Source: Ambrosia x helenae
Lineage: Eukaryota; Streptophyta; Magnoliopsida; Asterales; Asteraceae
Direction of reading: 5' to 3'
DNA length: 64,000 nucleotides
Assembly (NCBI GenBank): GCA_030844895.1
Contig: CM061229.1
Span: forward strand, 105,770,975 to 105,834,974
Shown here: in pieces, positions 57,771-64,000 of the stretch
How the letters are laid out: every line of letters begins with the position of its first letter
Position numbering within the stretch: the first letter of the stretch is position 1
Program-made: the position numbers and the translations under genes
The notes under the pieces: model-generated
The model's input: the letters and a program-made list of their open reading frames with translations, nothing else
Database searches by the model: none
Told to the model about the DNA's origin: nothing

Positions 57771-60554
57771 TGTCACACCCTCAAATTTCCACTGAGGGGT
57801 TTATACCGCGATGCGCATGACATACCAGGATCCCATAGCCATAAGTCATATGAACGAACTCTAAATGCCCAAACCATTTAGTTCGTTTTCAAAAACCAAG
57901 TTTAGTTAAGCTGCGGAAGCGTAAACCAAATTTAAACCTTTTAAAAACCATGCGCAAAACAACGCGCCCAAATTAAAACCATATGAAAGAAAATGTAAAA
58001 GCATAATATGTAATTTAGGTGTATGCCCAAGACCCAAATGCAGTGAAGTGTGCAGTGCTTTCTAATCCTGGCACCGGAAGCTAACTACCTGCAAAAGCAT
58101 GTAAATCGTGGGTCAACAAACAATGTTGGTGAGTTCACTAAGTAAAGTAAATGAGTATGTAACTGTGCTGGTTTCCAAAACCACGTAAACAAGTAATTGA
58201 GTTGGTTCCAAGAACCGTGTAAACACTAGTTCATCGCATGTCAAGGGTAGCTAACCCATTCATGATAACTAACACCGATATACCGAACTGCTGATGTACG
58301 TGTAGTCACAAATGTGAGTTGCATGCCTTACATCATTGCCTATCAACAATGATAAAAATCTGTTAAGTTATAGTTCACTCCCGCACTCCCCGAGCTGGTG
58401 TGAGGCTTGTAAGACCTAATAGCGCTATCAACTAATAACCCGCTTGCCATAACCCGGCAACTCATTCGGTATGTGAAGGACTTACAGATGATAGAGTTGG
58501 TTTAGTTCATCAAGGACACAGTTTGCGAACTAGCAAAACCCGACTCACACAAGGAGTCAAAAACCGACCCACACAAGGATCCATAGCATCCCAACCCGGG
58601 ATATGTAAGTAGTCCCAAACCGGACTAGAAAATAGTAGTCCCAAACCGGACTAGAAAATGTTAAGTAAGTTGCCTCAACCCGAGACGCATGCTTTTGAGA
58701 AAAGAGTAGTGAAACTCACCTTAGGTTGCACGTGAATAATCTAAATTCCTCAAACAGAAATGAGCTACCGACTCCCTATTACAAATGTCACTAGGTGAGT
58801 ATATGTGCATAACCAACATACCATACAACTCGTTTGTCCAAGACTTTTAAAGTTCAAACCGTGTAGTGACACCTAATGACTCTACATGCACAAGTAAGTC
58901 CTACGTATCCCGTTGGTGATCATATTGATTATTATTAGTTTTATACCTCATACACATCTCGTATAAGTATTCATGCAAGTTCATGCCAAATACATACCAT
59001 ATAAGACTCCAAATAGTCACGTAAACATCCCTTACACAATCTGCGTTTTCAGGGCAGATTGTATGCTGTGAAAAACGAATTATTTAAATTACTTAACGAA
59101 CGAATTAAACTCCCAAATTTTTACTAAATATTCATTGGGATTCATTTTATAACCCATATTTTTGTTTTTTCTCACAACCAAATACAAAAATTATTAAAAT
59201 TCGTATAACACAGCTATGTCCAGAAAATTTCCACAGCAGGTCAGTTTAGTAGAAAAATTCTCAAAAATTGTGTATTCACCTAAACGAGACGAATCCAATT
59301 GGAAAAGCCAAGTTTTTCCAATGTTGACCTACTGTTCAAATTTCATAACTTAACCCTTTGTAAATCTCGAGTTATGGCCGTTTAAAGTTGACCCAATTTA
59401 TAATTCCGAAAATCTGATATGACCTTTAATCAAACAAAATTCCAAAAACCACTCAAAAGATGTCCAAATCTGATGGTTTTGCCCATTACGAAAACCTAAG
59501 ACCACGTATAATACAATCATGCAAAGAAATAATTAAAACAATCACTTTAACATCACGATACAGACCCTACAAAACACCCTAACGAATCTGTCAGAAATCA
59601 GAATTCTAATAACATGCTTCTCATGAACCCTAATCATTCTTATTAACTCGTAATCATAAAATAACTCATGTTAACAGTATTCAATCCATATTATCACGTT
59701 CAAATCTATGAATTTATGTACCATATATCCTAGATACGATTTCTATCAACAATACTCATCAATAACCACAACAAACATCCAAGATATCCTTCATACAATG
59801 ATTTGCGATTTTTAACATGCATGTTTCTTAGAATTTTACAAGTTTTCAGCATTAAAATTAATCGTATAACACATAAAACATGTACCTTGCAAATCTAGAG
59901 TCCTTAAAACCTCAAGATAGCACCCGAATCAACTTGAACTAGTGAGAAATTGATGAAGATTGAGATTGAAAGGTGGGTGTGGGGTGGTTCCTAGTCCACG
60001 GCGCCTATAGAGGCTATTAGGGTTTGTGTATTTTTTTTTTATAAATAATACACTAGGGTTAAGATCATGGGCCAAGGTTTCGGGTTCTAAGAGTTATTAT
60101 CTGTTAATTGAGCCCCTTAGTAATATCTAACTCCCGAGACTAATCCTGACAATAATAATCATACTAACTCGTATAAAACTATCGTTTTATCATTTCATAG
60201 CATGGTTATCATAGGTGCACATATCTCATAAAGTTTACGTAACTAATACGCAGTAGTTCACATAAGCATGTAATTCACATACACGTGTTATTCACATTCA
60301 TCAACACTCAACAGTTCATATAATCATGCATGCCTAACCAATCACCAACGTTCGGGATACAGGACTCGCGTGTGTGTCAAGACAAGGGTTTTCCTAACTA
60401 TGACATACGTTAATGTCACCTAACATATGTTATTGTTACATAACATCCTGAAGGACCTGTTTAACTAACCCTAGCTAAGTGTTTAACCACGTATGATTAT
60501 GGAAATTAAATAGAGTTCAGTAAAAGAGTTAACATGAAAATGCGGGGTGTCACA
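57771..60554 (-). mobile_element. Solo LTR, gypsy type, 2784 bp
   Basis: On the plus strand it begins TGTCACACCCTCAAATTTCC and ends GCGGGGTGTCACA; as reverse complement this matches the ends of the solo LTR at 8998-11587 (TGTGACACCC... and ...GGGTGTGACA) and shares GCGCATGACA.ACCAGGATCC. Flanks CTCTA (57766-57770) and CCCTA (60555-60559) agree in 4 of 5, consistent with an aged target duplication. No internal coding region. Confidence 0.8.
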
Positions 60555-61573
60555 CCCTAAATGTTTAATCTTATGAGTTTTGGTGTGTTTACTTGTTTGG
60601 AATAGCTTAACTAAGAGAAAATATGGTATTTTATGTAAAACATACAGGTGGGAAGTTTACGTGAAGCAGCTAAGGGCTAGGATGTTTAAGAAATGAAGAT
60701 TAAGAAGATTTTGGGAAGCCCAAGATCATAGTCTACGGCCCAGTCAAGAGAATCAGGACAGAAGGTCTAGGATGTAGGCTACGATCCTAACATAGCCTAC
60801 GGTTCTGGGTAAGGGAAATCCATATTTAAGTGTAAAATTAGGATTTCAGCCACACTTTTCATTCTATACGACTTAGTACAATTTTGGGTGATCTTAGCAA
60901 CTTCCATTAAAGGTTTCCATCGTTTAAAGCATCAAATTCATCCATCATGCAATCCACATCAAGATTGAAGATCAGTTCAACATCTTGAGCGGCTAATCTC
61001 TCTGTGGTTTCCTCCAAGTGGAGGATTCTTGTAAGTGGATGATATTTATTAGTTTTTCTATGTACCTGGATCTAGCAATCTAAGCATTCGGTCCTTTTTG
61101 CTTATTAGTTAGTTTGTTTGATTGTAAACGATTGATTTTGCTTGAAGCCTGTTTTTTATTCTTTCAATTCCCGAGAATTCTAGTAATTGTGATATATTAG
61201 ATAAGGGCTTTTGGTTGGTAATCCTTATTTGATAATCATGTGATAAGCTTTCACTGTTTCAATCAAAGTAATATGTCCTCGTTTTATCACAATCAACGAA
61301 CTAATTTTGCAATCATGTCTATGTGATTTATCTAATTAAAACTAAGTTTATTGAATCCATTTTGAATCTAAAACCTAGAGGAATCACTTTCCTCACCAAC
61401 TGTTACAAACATATTTAGTTAATCATTAATCTAGTTCAACACTCTCAAACAATTGATTTTCCATTTTTTGTGTATTTAGTTAATTGTTAAGCAACCAATC
61501 ATAAAAAAAACAACACTTTCAACATTATCGAAACCCGACTTACCCTATCTAATAAGGTAGTAGGAGTTGATTT
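60555..61573. other. Non-coding stretch, nothing recognised
   Basis: No frame of note. 60720-60830 has a short inverted word pair (GTAGGCTACGATCC / AGCCTACGGTTC), but no element borders were found. Confidence 0.4.
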
Positions 61574-61576
61574 TAA

Positions 61577-61989
61577 GAGGGTGTTTGGGATTGAGTTTCA
61601 AAATAACTTATTGACTTATTGACTTTTCCAAAAAACTAATAAGTCAATAAGCTGTTTGTGTAAGCCAAAAGCACTTTCTGTTTTGACTTTTGGCTTTTGG
61701 CTTTTGGCTTTTTGCTTTTAAGGGTGGAAAAACTGTTTTTGAAAAGTTAGAAATCTTAGCTTTTGACTTTTGGAAAAAAATTAGAAATTTACCACCCATA
61801 CAACCAATATTCACAATAAGTTAAGCAAAACACTTAAAAAGACAATCTATTGACTTTTTGGCGTTTCTCATCCCAAAAGCTAATCCAAACACTTTTTTTA
61901 AAAATCCTTTTCAAAAAGTGATAAGTCAATAAGCACTTTTGACAAAAAAAAACACTTTTACATTTCCAAACTCAATCTCAAACACCCTC
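61577..61989. mobile_element. Tourist-like (PIF/Harbinger) MITE, 413 bp
   Basis: Inverted ends GAGGGTGTTTGGGATTGAGT and ACTCAATCTCAAACACCCTC with one mismatch, flanked by exact TAA duplications (61574-61576 and 61990-61992). The subterminal GACTTTTGGCTTTTGGC repeats are part of the element. Confidence 0.88.
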
Positions 61990-61992
61990 TAA

Positions 61993-63580
61993 ATCTTTTA
62001 TTTGACTGGCCCTTCAACATGAGTCAATTACTTACTTAGATTGTTTGTGTAGAAAATATAATAGATTATTTTCTGAAAGCCTGTAAAGAACAACTGTAAG
62101 ATGTATTTTTATTATGATTTTTCTAATAATGTAACTTTATTATGTATTTTATAACATTTTGTATCATAATTGAATTGTCTCACCGACCCGGTCCAAACAT
62201 GTCTGAAAATCATTCGACCATTGAAAATTACCAATACCCGTGAAAAAATTTCTAGATTCGCCGCTAGACATGACAAATAACGCCAACTTTGTCCTTTGAG
62301 AAGTTTATGCGTGTAGGTCCCGCACTAGTAATTTTTTATTCATGTGTTCCACACTAGTGTTAAACACCAATTGCAAATAAAACTCTTCTAATGGTAAACA
62401 CCGTCGTCGTCGTCATCATCATCATTATCATATTCAGTTAATCCCACCGATAGCAAAAGCTAAAGTAGAGTTTGAGGATGGTAATATATAGACAGCCTTA
62501 CCTTCACCCCGTGTGAATAGAAAGACTGCTTCCAGTGAGACCCCTGACTCGATAGTGGTTTTGTATCAAGTCTTGGACATGAAGCACATAACACTTACCA
62601 ATCTAGATAAACCTAATTGGTGCATGTACTCCCTTGTCTTTTGGCTATCAACATCACCATATGATGCATGATTAACCGTTCGTATTTTTAACGTTATTTT
62701 CACAAAATTAATAAAACAACGTTAAACAACCCTAATGGTAAACACCAATTACAAATAATGTCCCTTCGTGATTTCAAGTGGATCTAGTGTCTAAAATATT
62801 ACATTAGCTAGTCTTGGACTCTTGGGCCACACTTGATACGGAATCCGAAGCAAAAATGTCAAAAAAAAAAAATGACTGAAATAGCGACACTCGTGGTCGT
62901 CCTTTTCGCTCTAATTAAGGTGCTTTTCTTATCAGACCACATTTCCATGTCATTACTTGGTCTACGTCTTCCCACTTGTTAATATTATAACCATCAAACT
63001 AAACTAAAACAAAAGTTGTATGCATTATTTTATATGTTTGTTGTTAATTAACACTTATACATATTTCTGAAGATGATCATTTAGGTTTTGTAAAAGAAAC
63101 AATACGGTGTACTTATACGCGTATTTAATAATAAGACGAATTAAGAAATGTTTATATAGTCATATGAGACATTAAACTAAAACATTACATAATAGAAACA
63201 AATAATACCTAACCTTTTTCTTATCAAACTAGTGTTGCGGGTCCAATTTGGAAAGGAAGTTAGAGTAGTAAGTAGTTGATATTAGCATACTTTTCTTACA
63301 ATGAATGTATGCTTGGTTTCTATCATTTGTTGCTTCTGAAAAGATTAAGGTGCTTTTCTTTTTATTATGTGACTTTATACAACGAATGAAATGACCTTAA
63401 ACTTGGTGAGTGGGTGTAGTCATCAAATAATTATATTTTAAAAAGTGATTTGAATATGTATTTTTGTAACCGGGAAACATCTTTAACTTGTTAACCATAT
63501 GACATGACACCATGTGGTTTAATTTTTGTGACGTTACCTAATGTTGAGAATATAAAATGATGAACAAAATTTTGGTAGTT
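61993..63580. other. Intergenic upstream region, no gene
   Basis: At 62235-62272 there is a decayed hAT-like end (CTAGATTCGCCGCTA). 62400-62430 is a GTC/ATC trinucleotide run. 62480-62590 (CAGTGAGACCCC, TCTTGGACATGAAGCA) resembles a dispersed repeat seen in many dicots whose class I cannot state. TAAGGTGCTTTTCTT occurs at 62918 and 63347. Confidence 0.4.
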
Positions 63581-63678
63581 TATTTTCATGTAAACAAATG
63601 TTGTCAATATATATAACGCTACATCACCAACATTGAATCAGTTTATTTTCATTTTCATGTAAACAAATGTTATCAATA
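63581..63678. repeat. Imperfect direct repeat in promoter region
   Basis: TTTTCATGTAAACAAATGTT followed by .TCAAT occurs at 63584-63608 and at 63651-63675, about 67 bp apart, some 280-370 bp upstream of the ATG at 63959. Confidence 0.8.
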
Positions 63679-63870
63679 AGTTAATAAGGCTACCGGGTGC
63701 AATACCGGCGCCCCCTTCCACCTCAGCCTTTTCCCGCCGTTTGGAGGCTACTATTGTTTGTCCGTTAGTACAATAATGAAATGCAACGACCTTTTTGGTG
63801 GCATTTAATATATTTAAATATTTTGACCATTTGAAACAGGTATATTTAAAAAAAAAACACCTTAACCATC

Positions 63871-63879
63871 TATATATAT
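63871..63879 (+). promoter_or_regulatory. TATA box of the gene starting at 63959
   Basis: TATATATAT, 88 bp before the ATG. A start near 63900 would give a pyrimidine- and A-rich 5' UTR of about 55-60 nt (CATTCCATTTTTAATC...), typical of dicot genes. Confidence 0.65.
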
Positions 63880-63958
63880 TCATTCATCACCCATTCCATT
63901 TTTAATCAAACCCACTCCACATTCACATTTTACTTTCATTTTTTTATATAATCATCAA

Positions 63959-64000
63959 ATGGCAAACCCAAACCCAATCCCAATCCCAATCCCAATCCCA
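63959..64000 (+). CDS. Start of a protein with Asn/Pro then Ile-Pro repeats (partial)
   Basis: ATG at 63959 in the context ATCAAATGGC opens a frame that is still open at the window edge: 14 codons, MANPNP followed by four Ile-Pro pairs, encoded by a CCAATC hexamer repeat. The context (TATA box at proper distance, ATG followed by GC) suggests a real gene. The family cannot be told from 14 residues. The repeat may change in copy number between alleles. Confidence 0.6.
   Translation, partial: MANPNPIPIPIPIP

Overview
This is a plant nuclear genome window. It is AT-rich and gene-poor, with spliced genes and nested LTR retrotransposons, LINEs, Helitrons, hAT elements and MITEs. It is clearly a dicot-type genome. 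The LTR families (TGTAACACCCC / TGTGACACCC ends) look to me like those of Asteraceae, but that is an impression and not proven. No rRNA gene, functional tRNA gene or CRISPR array was seen.

Genes: only three host genes can be supported. Two are paralogous trichome-birefringence-like (TBL, PC-esterase/DUF231) O-acetyltransferase genes, both on the minus strand (13829-17388 and 48501-52496). Each has two exons and one phase-0 intron at the same position, just after a Leu-Ser-Arg that follows the GDS motif. Both introns are enlarged by transposons. A third gene begins on the plus strand at 63959 and runs off the window after 14 codons; it has a good TATA box.

Layout: 1-4032 holds direct repeats and two LINE fragments. 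4033-7531 is the 3' part of a minus-strand Ty1/copia element, cut off by the 5' LTR of a Ty3/gypsy-type element (7532-8987). The primer-binding site of that gypsy element was later split by a 2.6 kb solo LTR (8998-11587, target duplication GTATC). Its leader continues at 11588 and carries four regularly built hairpins. A Helitron (to 13598) and TBL gene 1 follow. 17630-20215 is a LINE fragment split by another solo LTR (AAAAT duplication). 21282-21891 is a hAT MITE. 21965-36320 is a three-level nest: a copia element (TAGTT duplication), a complete non-autonomous gypsy element inside it (24070-31816, GTTAT duplication) and a hAT element inside one copia LTR (ACATAAGG duplication). 36918-47714 is Helitron territory, with a LINE whose 1220-residue ORF2 is intact. 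TBL gene 2 follows, with a foldback MITE and a hAT in its intron and another hAT just upstream of its promoter. 54620-62000 holds more hAT, Helitron and Tourist elements and a 2.8 kb solo LTR.

The least expected signal is the set of four hairpins at 11797-12042. Each has a 19-nt loop of nearly the same sequence, closed by stems of different sequence that still pair. The second theme is tRNA-like (pol III A/B-box) modules, found as a convergent pair in the young gypsy LTRs and again inside several hAT elements.
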